Shown here one piece after another: positions 6,705 through 13,640 of a DNA stretch of 15,165 nucleotides. This DNA is from a bacterium MnTg04 (GTDB taxonomy: Bacteria; Pseudomonadota; Gammaproteobacteria; Steroidobacterales; MnTg04), in contig BFAU01000073.1 of assembly GCA_008975185.1 (NCBI GenBank), positions 1 to 15,165 of the forward strand. The letters run 5' to 3'. How positions within the stretch are numbered: the stretch's first letter is position 1; every line of letters starts with the position of its first letter. The notes under the pieces are model-generated. The model was not told the origin of the DNA. It ran no database searches and was given only the letters and a program-made list of their open reading frames with translations. The translations under genes and the position numbers were made by a program.

Positions 6705-9086
6705 TCAAAGGTACGCGTCCATTACCTGATAGATATCATCCATGGATTCTTGTCGATCCTTGGGGTCGAGGGACATGGCCTTGCGGATGATCTCGCTCAA
6801 TTCCTTCGGTATCTTCTTATTGACCTCGATCGCCGATGGCGCCTTGCCCTGCACATGCTGGTACATCACCGACATGTGGTCACCGCGGCGGTATGGCGGT
6901 ACGCCGGTCAACAGTTCGTAAAGAATTATGCCGAGGCTGTAGATATCCGCCTGAACGTTGACTTTCTTGCCGAGAATCTGTTCCGGGGCCATGTATTTCG
7001 GTGAACCGATCACGTAACCGGTCTTGGTCAGTTGGGTGTCGCCGCTTTTTTGGGCTGCCGCGACGCCAAAATCCACGATCTTCAGCAGGCCTTCTTCGTT
7101 GATCAGAATATTTGCCGGTTTCAGATCCCGATGCACAATGCCGGCGGCGTGGGCGACGGCCATACCGGTGGCGATATCACATGCGAAGCGAACGGCTTTT
7201 TTCGTAGCCAGCGGTTTCTCATCGATAACTTCGCCGCCCAGGGTATGCGACGGAAAATATTCCATCGAAATGGCGTACAGGCCCTGCAGGAAAAGAAAAT
7301 CATAGATTCGAATGACGTTCTTGTGGGTGATTTTTCTTGAATAACGCAACTCATGTACGAAGCGTTTGAGCATTTCTTCATCCGATGAAATATTTGGATT
7401 AAGAAATTTGAGTACCAATTGTTCATCGACCACATTGTCTTCAACCAGCAACACGGTACCGAATGCGCCCTTGCCGATCTGGGTGATGAATTTGTAACGG
7501 TCTGCGATGATATCGCCTGGTTTCAGGGTCGTAATGTCCAGAATCTTGGCTTTCTCGGCCGCCTTGATGACTTCGTTGACTTCGCGGCTATCCATAAGCA
7601 AGGTATGGTCGGGCTCGGCGTATTGTGCGACTTCCTCATCCGAGAGAACCGCCGTATCCGAGAAACGCCGCTCGAGTTTTTTCATCGCCCGGTTTGCGGC
7701 GCGATTGACGGTTTCATCATTGCCGCCCACGTGGGCGGCGATGGCTTTCCGGACGGTCTCTGAATGGCTCGCATCTGCCAGGCTGGACAGGGCCGCCATG
7801 GCTTCCAGCCGAATAGCTTTTTCCTCACGGTCCAGCAGCGGCAGCACCGTATCGATGCAATTCTCATCGCCAATCTTGCCGAGCGCGCGGATAATGACCG
7901 GCATCGCCTTGTGGTTGGATTTCACCATTTCGACCAACGCGGGCACCGCTTCCTTGCTGCCGATTTCGGCCAGTGCGTCTACCGCCCGTTCGCTGACCCA
8001 CCAGTCCTTGTCCTTGGTTGCTTCAATCAGTTTGCCGATGGCTCGTTTGTCGCGCGTCACATTGAGGATTTCGATCGCCGCCCGTCTTATGCCTTCGTCC
8101 TTGTCGCCGATCAGTTCCATTACCGCATCCACGACCCGTGATCCGCCAATTTTTGCCAACGCGTCGGCCGCCCGGGATCGGACCCACCAGTCTTCATCGG
8201 CGATGGCTTCCAGCAGATGCTTGATCGAATTGGCATCACCGATTTCGTTGAGTACTTCGACGGCCGCGCGGCGAACAAATTCGGACTCGTCTTTGAGGAT
8301 ATGAACCAGGTACTTGACGGTGTCGGGGTGGTTGATCTTGATCACCAGGTCGATCGCCTTGTTTTGCACCTCCAGATCCGGGTCGCGCAATAATCGCATG
8401 ACCGCTTCCGAATCGATGTCTCCATCCATTTGGGCTAACGCAGTCAGCGCGGCCTGGCGGACCATTTTGTTTTTGTTGGCGAGCTGCTTCTCGAAGCAGC
8501 GTCTGACTTCGGGTTTGTTGTAGCGGTACAGGAGATTGATGATGTGTACTTTGGCTATCGAGTCCTTACCCTCCATGCGTTCGATCAGGTCAGGCACCAT
8601 ATCTTCATTGACCAGGGTCGCGATCAGGCCAAAGATAGCCGCTTTTTCGTGCGGCTCGACCTTGTACGCCACCCGCAAAAGCTCGTATACGTTCAGACGT
8701 TTGTTGTTGTGTTTGAGTACAGAGATGACCGCTGCTTTGTCGGTGTCCGGATCGCGGAGCAATTCCAGCAACAATGAAGGGTTGTACTGGTTGCTGCTGG
8801 TCATGGCCCAGGCGATGCCGGCGACAACCCGCTCGTTTTTTTCCTTCAGTCCTTCTCCGTAAAGGGGAAAGGTCTTGTCTGAGAGCGTCTGCGATAGGAC
8901 ATCGACATAGGCTACGGTTTGTTTCTTGTCGGCATGCGCCAGGGCTTCCAGAACCGGAGGAACGGCGCTGCCACCGAGGGTAGACAGCTTTTCCAGCGCT
9001 TTTACGGCCGCTGGCGATTCCACCTCGCCAAGTTCCAGAACCTGGGACATAAGGCGTTCCGCCCTCATGGAAGGAAAAAACTTCAT
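6705..9086 (-). CDS. HEAT-repeat protein with C-terminal Hanks-type Ser/Thr protein kinase domain
   Basis: A 793-residue, apparently soluble protein. Residues about 20-480 are helical HEAT/PBS-lyase-like repeats of about 31 residues, with recurring VRRAAVEVLNEIGD-type units; DWWV occurs at 299-302 and 361-364, exactly two repeats apart. After a polar linker (about 475-525) comes a full kinase domain: Gly loop GKGAFGTV (538-545), ATP Lys560 in LVLKFL, helix-C Glu579, HRDLKPAN with catalytic Asp654, DFG (672-674), YMAPEQ (698-703) and ADIYSLG with Asp714. All catalytic residues are present, so it should be active. No signal peptide, transmembrane helix or PASTA domain is seen, unlike PknB-type receptors. 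HEAT arrays usually bind proteins, so they may recruit a partner or substrate. It heads an apparent operon with two PilT-family ATPases, which are the obvious candidate targets (inference). The ATG at 9086 has no clear ribosome site; Met7 and Met13 are alternatives. Confidence 0.93.
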   Translation of the reverse strand: MKFFPSMRAERLMSQVLELGEVESPAAVKALEKLSTLGGSAVPPVLEALAHADKKQTVAYVDVLSQTLSDKTFPLYGEGLKEKNERVVAGIAWAMTSSNQYNPSLLLELLRDPDTDKAAVISVLKHNNKRLNVYELLRVAYKVEPHEKAAIFGLIATLVNEDMVPDLIERMEGKDSIAKVHIINLLYRYNKPEVRRCFEKQLANKNKMVRQAALTALAQMDGDIDSEAVMRLLRDPDLEVQNKAIDLVIKINHPDTVKYLVHILKDESEFVRRAAVEVLNEIGDANSIKHLLEAIADEDWWVRSRAADALAKIGGSRVVDAVMELIGDKDEGIRRAAIEILNVTRDKRAIGKLIEATKDKDWWVSERAVDALAEIGSKEAVPALVEMVKSNHKAMPVIIRALGKIGDENCIDTVLPLLDREEKAIRLEAMAALSSLADASHSETVRKAIAAHVGGNDETVNRAANRAMKKLERRFSDTAVLSDEEVAQYAEPDHTLLMDSREVNEVIKAAEKAKILDITTLKPGDIIADRYKFITQIGKGAFGTVLLVEDNVVDEQLVLKFLNPNISSDEEMLKRFVHELRYSRKITHKNVIRIYDFLFLQGLYAISMEYFPSHTLGGEVIDEKPLATKKAVRFACDIATGMAVAHAAGIVHRDLKPANILINEEGLLKIVDFGVAAAQKSGDTQLTKTGYVIGSPKYMAPEQILGKKVNVQADIYSLGIILYELLTGVPPYRRGDHMSVMYQHVQGKAPSAIEVNKKIPKELSEIIRKAMSLDPKDRQESMDDIYQVMDAYL

Positions 9087-9110
9087 GGATTATGAGTCTC
9101 AGTCGTCACT

Positions 9111-9140
9111 ATTACGCTTGCCTCGCTGTCTTGCAGGCAA
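9111..9140 (-). promoter_or_regulatory. Weak sigma70-like promoter candidate for the kinase operon, overlapping an inverted repeat
   Basis: The minus strand has TTGCCT (9135-9140) and CGTAAT (9111-9116) 18 bases apart, each matching consensus at four of six positions. TTGCCT pairs with AGGCAA across an 11-base loop (9118-9123 against 9135-9140), so the site could also be an operator or hairpin. The stronger candidate for this operon is the extended -10 at 9198-9208. Confidence 0.22.
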
Positions 9141-9197
9141 TCCCGGTCTGCGGTAAATATCCACTGTTTTCAGAGAGTTTGCACTATTATCTGTCAC

Positions 9198-9208
9198 ATT
9201 ATGCCACA
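9198..9208 (-). promoter_or_regulatory. Putative extended -10 promoter of the kinase-PilT operon (second copy of the 11-base repeat)
   Basis: The minus strand reads TGTGGCATAAT, identical to the element upstream of metG at 4448-4458. Read as an extended -10 it would give a leader of about 105 bases before the kinase ATG. I see no convincing -35. It lies in the 224-base divergent region between the kinase and apbC genes, where I see no convincing gene. Confidence 0.4.
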
Positions 9209-9229
9209 CGGCTGGCAGCAAAATAGCGA

Positions 9230-9257
9230 CCTGAATCACAGCGTGCAATTGTTCAGG
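9230..9257. repeat. Inverted repeat CCTGAA / TTCAGG in the divergent promoter region
   Basis: CCTGAA (9230-9235) and TTCAGG (9252-9257) are separated by 16 bases. The right arm coincides with the likely -35 of apbC. It could be a regulator site or chance; six-base arms are short. Confidence 0.25.
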
Positions 9258-9280
9258 GACCGGCCGGGACAGGTTACAAT
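9252..9280 (+). promoter_or_regulatory. Putative sigma70 promoter of apbC-dcd
   Basis: The -10 TACAAT (9275-9280) matches TATAAT at five of six positions. A weak -35, TTCAGG (9252-9257), lies 17 bases upstream. Transcription would start near 9287, about 24 bases before the apbC ATG. Confidence 0.4.
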
Positions 9281-9310
9281 GAGCCACCTTTCTGTGAATT
9301 CAATCTGGTG

Positions 9311-10405
9311 ATGAAAAACGACGTCGATCCGGGGCTTGCCAAAGTTCTCGCGGATTTTGGTGAAAACGAACTTGGGCACCCGCTCGCCGATGTGGCCAAG
9401 GTCGTCGATGTGAGCAGAGCGGACGGTGGCCTGGCTATCGAGATCAGCCTGGGATTTCCCGCGGACCGGTACCGGGACAAGCTGATTGCCGAGCTGACCC
9501 CGTTGATCGAGAAACAGCTGGGGCAAAGCCCGGTCAAGCTCGAGATAGCCTGGCGGGTGGCGGCGCATGCCGTCCAGGCCACGTTGAAACCATTGGGACA
9601 GGTGAGAAACGTCATCGCGGTTGCCTCCGGCAAGGGCGGGGTCGGCAAATCGACGACCGCGGTCAACCTGGCGCTGGCCCTGGCGCGCGAGGGTGCAAAA
9701 ACCGGCATCCTGGACGCCGATATTTATGGCCCGAGCCTGCCGCAGATGCTGGGTCTGGGCGGGCAACGTCCTGGCAGCACCGATGGCAAGACGATGCAGC
9801 CCCTGCAGGCGCATGGGATCAGCGCGATGTCCATCGGGTTTCTGATCGACCAGGAGCAGGCGATGGTCTGGCGCGGGCCGATGGTCACCCACGCGCTGAC
9901 CCAATTGATAACCGATACCGTGTGGGGCGAACTGGACTACCTGATCGTCGATATGCCGCCGGGGACCGGCGATACCCAGCTGACCTTGTCGCAAAAGGTG
10001 CCGCTAAGCGGCGCCGTCATCGTCACTACGCCACAGGACATCGCCTTGCTCGATGCACGCAAGGGACTGAAGATGTTTGAAAAAGTTTCGGTCCCGGTAC
10101 TTGGAATCGTCGAAAATATGAGTACGCATATTTGTTCGCAATGTGGCCACGAGGAACACGTTTTCGGCAGTGGCGGGGGACGTGAAATGGCGGAACAATA
10201 CGAGGTGCCGTTGCTGGGTTCCCTGCCGCTGGATATTCGCATCAGGGAACACGGGGACAGCGGCAATCCAACCGTCGTCGCCGACGAGGAGAGTCCGCTG
10301 GCCATGCGTTACCAGCAAATTGCGCTGAGAATGAGCGCCCAACTCGCGGCAAAGCGCAAGGATTACAGCCACCTTTTCCCGAAAATCAGTATAGAGGACC
10401 GTTGA
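9311..10405 (+). CDS. apbC: Iron-sulfur cluster carrier ATPase ApbC/Mrp
   Basis: ApbC/Mrp is a cytosolic P-loop ATPase that binds an Fe-S cluster as a dimer and passes it to apo-enzymes. The 364 residues are close to the E. coli length (369). The N-terminal MIP18/DUF59 domain spans about 7-75. The deviant Walker A SGKGGVGKST (106-115) is followed by LDADIYGPSLPQMLG, VDMPPGTGDTQL, and the C-terminal CxxC that binds the cluster (ICSQC, Cys 275/278). A GTG at 9308 directly precedes the ATG at 9311; I chose the ATG, and neither has a clear ribosome site. Its stop overlaps the dcd start by one base (TGATG). In E. coli and Pseudomonas this gene is the direct divergent neighbour of metG; here a three-gene cassette of about 4.7 kb lies between them. 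The Fe-S role fits with the nearby Fe-S-rich rsx genes, though that link is only positional. Confidence 0.96.
   Translation: MKNDVDPGLAKVLADFGENELGHPLADVAKVVDVSRADGGLAIEISLGFPADRYRDKLIAELTPLIEKQLGQSPVKLEIAWRVAAHAVQATLKPLGQVRNVIAVASGKGGVGKSTTAVNLALALAREGAKTGILDADIYGPSLPQMLGLGGQRPGSTDGKTMQPLQAHGISAMSIGFLIDQEQAMVWRGPMVTHALTQLITDTVWGELDYLIVDMPPGTGDTQLTLSQKVPLSGAVIVTTPQDIALLDARKGLKMFEKVSVPVLGIVENMSTHICSQCGHEEHVFGSGGGREMAEQYEVPLLGSLPLDIRIREHGDSGNPTVVADEESPLAMRYQQIALRMSAQLAAKRKDYSHLFPKISIEDR
10394..10398 (+). promoter_or_regulatory. Ribosome binding site deciding the dcd start
   Basis: GAGGA lies six bases before the ATG at 10405, inside the last codons of apbC. It favours that ATG over the TTG at 10402. 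Confidence 0.75.
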
Positions 10406-10971
10406 TGAGCATCAAGTCGGACAAGTGGATCAGACGCATGGTTGCCGAACACCGCATGATCGAACCGTTTGAAGAAGGTCAGGTCAGGAAAAACGGCAAC
10501 GGCCCGGTGGTGTCGTACGGGACCTCCAGCTACGGCTACGATGTTCGGTGCGCCCCGGAATTCAAGATTTTCACGAATATCAATTCCGCCATTGTCGATC
10601 CCAAACATTTTGAGACTGACAGCTTTGTCGACCTGAAAGCCGATGTGTGCATTATTCCGCCGAACTCTTTTGTGCTGGCCAGGACGATCGAGTATTTCCG
10701 GATACCGCGGCGGGTACTGACCATTTGTCTCGGAAAATCCACCTACGCACGTTGCGGGATCATCGTGAATGTCACACCGCTGGAGCCCGAGTGGGAGGGC
10801 CATGTGACGCTGGAATTTTCCAATACTTCACCGCTACCGGCGAAGGTCTATGCGAACGAGGGTGTTGCCCAGATGCTGTTTTTCGAGTCGGATGAAGATT
10901 GCGAGACTTCCTACCTCGATCGCGGCGGAAAATACCAGGGCCAGACCGGGGTTACCTTGCCAAAGGCCTGA
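10405..10971 (+). CDS. dcd: dCTP deaminase
   Basis: Dcd deaminates dCTP to dUTP, the main bacterial route to dUMP for thymidylate synthesis. The protein has 188 residues, the length I recall for Pseudomonas Dcd, and lines up with it throughout: SSYGYDVRCA (41-50), CLGKSTYARCG with the Ser112 and Arg116 equivalents of E. coli Ser111/Arg115, the HVTLEFSN stretch with the likely catalytic Glu137 (E. coli Glu138), and the C-terminal GGKYQGQTGVTLPKA lid that closes over the nucleotide. Start chosen by the GAGGA site and the TGATG overlap with apbC, which points to coupled translation. The pairing with apbC is also seen in Pseudomonas. It runs head-on into the DUF3108 gene with only 19 bases between the stops and no clear terminator. 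Confidence 0.97.
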   Translation: MSIKSDKWIRRMVAEHRMIEPFEEGQVRKNGNGPVVSYGTSSYGYDVRCAPEFKIFTNINSAIVDPKHFETDSFVDLKADVCIIPPNSFVLARTIEYFRIPRRVLTICLGKSTYARCGIIVNVTPLEPEWEGHVTLEFSNTSPLPAKVYANEGVAQMLFFESDEDCETSYLDRGGKYQGQTGVTLPKA

Positions 10972-10990
10972 ACCGCGGGCTTGCTTCGAT

Positions 10991-11749
10991 TCAATTCCCG
11001 GGCGCGGGATTGTAGTCGTTCAGGCGAATCGAAAAATCGATTTTCCCTCGCTTGTATTTATCCAAACGCAGCATCAGGTAATCCAGCTCGGGCGCCAGCC
11101 AGATGATGGCATGATTGTCGGAGCCGGTTTTTTGCCGCCTTATCCTGACTGCGGCATATTCGCCAAAGGGCGTCTGAACGGATTCCGTGTCCTCTATTTC
11201 GAGATGGTATTGCCGAATGCTGTTTTTTTCGGCTACCGTGTATTCGGTGGGAATTTCGCCACGGGAAAACTGCAGTTTCATTGCAATATCCATACTCAAA
11301 AGATCCAGTACGCCCGGCGACCATGCCAAGGTTTTTTCGATACCCTTGTATCGATTCGATATTTCATTATTCAGTGGATCGAACAAAATGCGTTGAGTAT
11401 CATTTTTTTTCGCGCCATTGGAAGTATACGCTTGCGGACACGGCAAACCATTTTTCAGGGTGAAGCGGCTTTCAGCTTTCACATCCCGATGCACGAACAA
11501 TTTGGCCCAGCCACGTGGCTTGACCCGGGTCCGGTAAACAAACAAGCCACCGCCATCGGCAATCAGTTCGACCTTGGAGACGCCGACACGTTTTTTGCCA
11601 CGCAAAACCTGGTAACTGGCCGTGAACGGCTGCAGGGCAGGGTGGGTTACCGGCTGCTGGACGGGCGGCATTTCAGTTGCGGCGCCGGCCAGGCTGGCCG
11701 TCGCCAGCAACGCTGCCAGCCCGCTGATTCTTATCATTTTAATCGACAT
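10991..11749 (-). CDS. Secreted DUF3108 family protein
   Basis: A 252-residue protein of unknown function. The first 23 residues form a signal peptide (positive SIKMIR, hydrophobic GLAALLATASL, cleavage likely at AGA/AT), so it should be periplasmic. The mature part has the DUF3108 pattern: FTASYQVLRGKKRVGVSKVEL near the start, RTRVKPRGWAKLF, a central FDPLNNEISN, FGEYAAVRIRR, and the end IWLAPELDYLMLRLDKYKRG with a DFSIRLNDY tail. This looks like an all-beta fold, possibly binding lipid or polysaccharide, but no activity is established from the sequence. The ATG at 11749 is seven bases after the purN stop; the longer open frame to 12040 lacks a signal peptide and overlaps purN. It is likely the third gene of the purM-purN transcript. 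DUF3108 next to purN is also found in Pseudomonas. Confidence 0.87.
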   Translation of the reverse strand: MSIKMIRISGLAALLATASLAGAATEMPPVQQPVTHPALQPFTASYQVLRGKKRVGVSKVELIADGGGLFVYRTRVKPRGWAKLFVHRDVKAESRFTLKNGLPCPQAYTSNGAKKNDTQRILFDPLNNEISNRYKGIEKTLAWSPGVLDLLSMDIAMKLQFSRGEIPTEYTVAEKNSIRQYHLEIEDTESVQTPFGEYAAVRIRRQKTGSDNHAIIWLAPELDYLMLRLDKYKRGKIDFSIRLNDYNPAPGN

Positions 11750-11756
11750 GAATAGA

Positions 11757-12452
11757 TCAGAACTCCCCTGATTCCTGTGTCTCATCAAGACCCGCGAACG
11801 CAATCTTTCTGGGCTTTGCCAACCGTTTGCCGTCCAGCATGATGGTTTCGTATTGGCACTGCAGTCCACCGTTGGCAAACCAGCCGATGACCATGGGATA
11901 CAGTTTATGCTCGGTAGCCTGAACCCTGGCTGAAAGGCTGCCTTCGTCATCATCGGCACGGATCGGCACCTCGGTCTGGGCGACAACCGGTCCGCCATCC
12001 ACCCGCGAGCTGACAAAGTGGATGCTGCAGCCATGCACACCGTCTTTCGCCGCCAGCGCCCGGCGGTAAGTGTTCAAGCCCGGGTATTTTGGCAGCAGCG
12101 ATGGATGAACGTTCAACAAACGGCCGTCAAAATGGGTGACAAATTCATCATCGAGAATGTGCATGAACCCGGCCAGCACCACCAGGCCGGGATCGTAATC
12201 GCGGACCAATTGCAAAAGCCGGCGGTCGAAATCTTTCCTGGTCGCGAAATCGGCGCGCTCGGTCACGGCGGTCGAGATGCCCGCATTTTTTGCTCTTTGC
12301 AGACCGGGCGCACGCGGATTGTTGCTAACCACGGCGAGAATTCTGGCGTGGATTTCCTGGCTGGCGATGGCGTCGATGATCGCTTGCAGATTACTGCCCT
12401 GGTTGGAAATCAGAACCACCAGCGTCAGCGGAGCGCCTGGCGCGGCGTTCAC
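11757..12452 (-). CDS. purN: Phosphoribosylglycinamide formyltransferase
   Basis: PurN transfers a formyl group from 10-formyl-tetrahydrofolate to GAR, step 3 of purine synthesis. The 231 residues include the phosphate-binding loop LISNQGSNLQAI (14-25; E. coli has a GNGSN form), and the catalytic triad equivalents Asn114 and His116 in LLNVHPSLLPKYPGLNTY and Asp152 in VDGGPVVAQ. All are in register with E. coli Asn106/His108/Asp144. The protein is about 20 residues longer than E. coli PurN, mostly at the termini. I chose the GTG at 12452, which overlaps the purM stop as GTGA and has a GAGG about ten bases upstream; the TTG at 12461 is too close to that site. The overlap indicates translational coupling with purM. 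Confidence 0.95.
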   Translation of the reverse strand: MNAAPGAPLTLVVLISNQGSNLQAIIDAIASQEIHARILAVVSNNPRAPGLQRAKNAGISTAVTERADFATRKDFDRRLLQLVRDYDPGLVVLAGFMHILDDEFVTHFDGRLLNVHPSLLPKYPGLNTYRRALAAKDGVHGCSIHFVSSRVDGGPVVAQTEVPIRADDDEGSLSARVQATEHKLYPMVIGWFANGGLQCQYETIMLDGKRLAKPRKIAFAGLDETQESGEF

Positions 12453-13480
12453 CGAAAGCAAACCTCGCCATCCCCTTTTTCAATGCATCCAAGGCGAAAC
12501 GCGTGTTCGCCGTCAGATTTCAGGGACGCGATGGCGTCAGCCTCTTTTTCGGCGGGCAGGCAGATCACCATGCCGACACCGCAATTGAATGTTCTGAGCA
12601 TTTCACGGTCATCCATGCCGCCGTGATCCTGCAACCAGCGAAAGATTTCGGGGCGTTGCCAGCTGTCGAGATTGACCACGGCGCCGCAACCGGCGGGCAA
12701 TATTCGCGGAAGATTTTCCGTCAGACCGCCGCCGGTAATATGGGCCAGGCCGTGAATCGTATGGCGCTTTAGAAGATTCATGATCGCGGAGACATATATC
12801 CGGGTCGGCTGGAGCAGGCAAAGGCCCAGGGTGGAGCCGTCAAAGGGGCTTTCCAGATCGGCGGCCGAGGTTTCCAGGACCATCCGCGCCAGGGTATAGC
12901 CATTCGAGTGCAAGCCGGACGACGCCAGTCCGATTAACACGTCGCCGGGCTCGATGCGACTGCCGTCCAGCAACGCGTCTTCTTCGACGATCCCGACGCA
13001 GAATCCGGCCAGGTCATAATCATCGCCGTGGTACATGCCGGGCATTTCTGCGGTTTCTCCGCCGATCAGCGCACATCCGGCTTGCCGGCAACCCTCGGCG
13101 ATTCCTTCAACTACCGTTGCGGCGGTCTCCGGCTCCAGTTTTCCAGTCGCATAGTAATCGAGAAAAAACAATGGCTCGGCGCCGGCGACCAGTACGTCAT
13201 TTACGCACATGGCGACGAGATCGATGCCTATGGTGTCATGACGACCCATGTCGATGGCGAGCCTCAGCTTGGTACCAACCCCGTCTGTTCCGGAAACCAG
13301 GACCGGTTTGCGGTAACGGTCGGCGGGCAGCCGGAAAAGGCCGCCGAATCCACCCAGACCCGCGATGACTTCCGGGCGTTTGGTCCTGGCGACCGCCGGT
13401 TTGATCAGCTCGACCAAGCGCTTTCCGGCATCGATATCGACACCGGCATCCCGGTAACTTAGCGCAGGCTTATCGGCCAT
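12449..13480 (-). CDS. purM: Phosphoribosylformylglycinamidine cyclo-ligase (AIR synthetase)
   Basis: PurM closes FGAM to AIR using ATP, step 5 of purine synthesis, in the cytosol. The 343 residues match the usual length (345 in E. coli). Landmarks in order: LSYRDAGVDIDAG at the N-terminus, GLGGFGGLF (41-49), the nucleotide loop SGTDGVGTKLRLA (63-75), CVNDVLVAGAEPLFFLDY (92-109), ALIGGETAEMPGMY (137-150), GLASSGLHSNGYTLAR (184-199), HITGGGLTENLPR and the C-terminal FNCGVGM. The ATG at 13480 has a GAAGGA site eight bases upstream. It overlaps purN by four bases. I looked for an enteric-style PUR box in the divergent region and did not see one, so its regulation is unknown. Confidence 0.97.
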   Translation of the reverse strand: MADKPALSYRDAGVDIDAGKRLVELIKPAVARTKRPEVIAGLGGFGGLFRLPADRYRKPVLVSGTDGVGTKLRLAIDMGRHDTIGIDLVAMCVNDVLVAGAEPLFFLDYYATGKLEPETAATVVEGIAEGCRQAGCALIGGETAEMPGMYHGDDYDLAGFCVGIVEEDALLDGSRIEPGDVLIGLASSGLHSNGYTLARMVLETSAADLESPFDGSTLGLCLLQPTRIYVSAIMNLLKRHTIHGLAHITGGGLTENLPRILPAGCGAVVNLDSWQRPEIFRWLQDHGGMDDREMLRTFNCGVGMVICLPAEKEADAIASLKSDGEHAFRLGCIEKGDGEVCFR

Positions 13481-13488
13481 GAATCGAT

Positions 13489-13494
13489 TCCTTC
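13489..13494 (-). promoter_or_regulatory. Ribosome binding site of purM
   Basis: GAAGGA on the minus strand, eight bases before the ATG at 13480; a strong, normally spaced site. Confidence 0.7.
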
Positions 13495-13580
13495 AGTATT
13501 GGTGTTGCCTTTGCCAAAAGACCGCCGCCGGTCGAATTCGAAAATCGTCGGCGCAATATGCAGGCTGCGGCTTCGGGATG

Positions 13581-13589
13581 TGTAATAAT
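13581..13589 (+). promoter_or_regulatory. Putative extended -10 promoter of the DUF2066 gene
   Basis: TGTAATAAT reads as TG-T-AATAAT, an extended -10 with five of six -10 positions. No good -35 is seen. It lies about 50 bases before the chosen ATG at 13641 in the 160-base divergent gap from purM, which otherwise shows no gene. Confidence 0.35.
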
Positions 13590-13640
13590 TTTACCTGTTC
13601 GACCTTGGCCCGGATAGCAAAAAGGCATATCAGGCGAAAA

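Noticed and set aside
9186..9208. Sigma54 promoter reading of TGGCAT upstream of the kinase, and likewise at 4448
   Set aside because: The TTGC element is missing at the required spacing at both sites; an extended -10 fits better.
9099..9287. 62-residue minus-strand open frame in the kinase-apbC gap
   Set aside because: No ribosome site, no family resemblance, and it covers the likely promoters of both flanking units.
10996..11009. TCCCG/CGGGA hairpin as terminator for dcd
   Set aside because: The stem is only five pairs, has no T-run after it on the plus strand, and lies inside the coding end of the DUF3108 gene.
11750..12040. Longer start for the DUF3108 gene
   Set aside because: It would overlap purN by nearly 300 bases and bury the clear signal peptide beginning at 11749.
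13479..13640. Longer start for the DUF2066 gene
   Set aside because: It would overlap the purM start and place 54 polar residues before the signal peptide.
13481..13640. PurR-type operator upstream of purM
   Set aside because: No match to the ACGCAAACGTTTGCGT pattern was found by eye in this gap.
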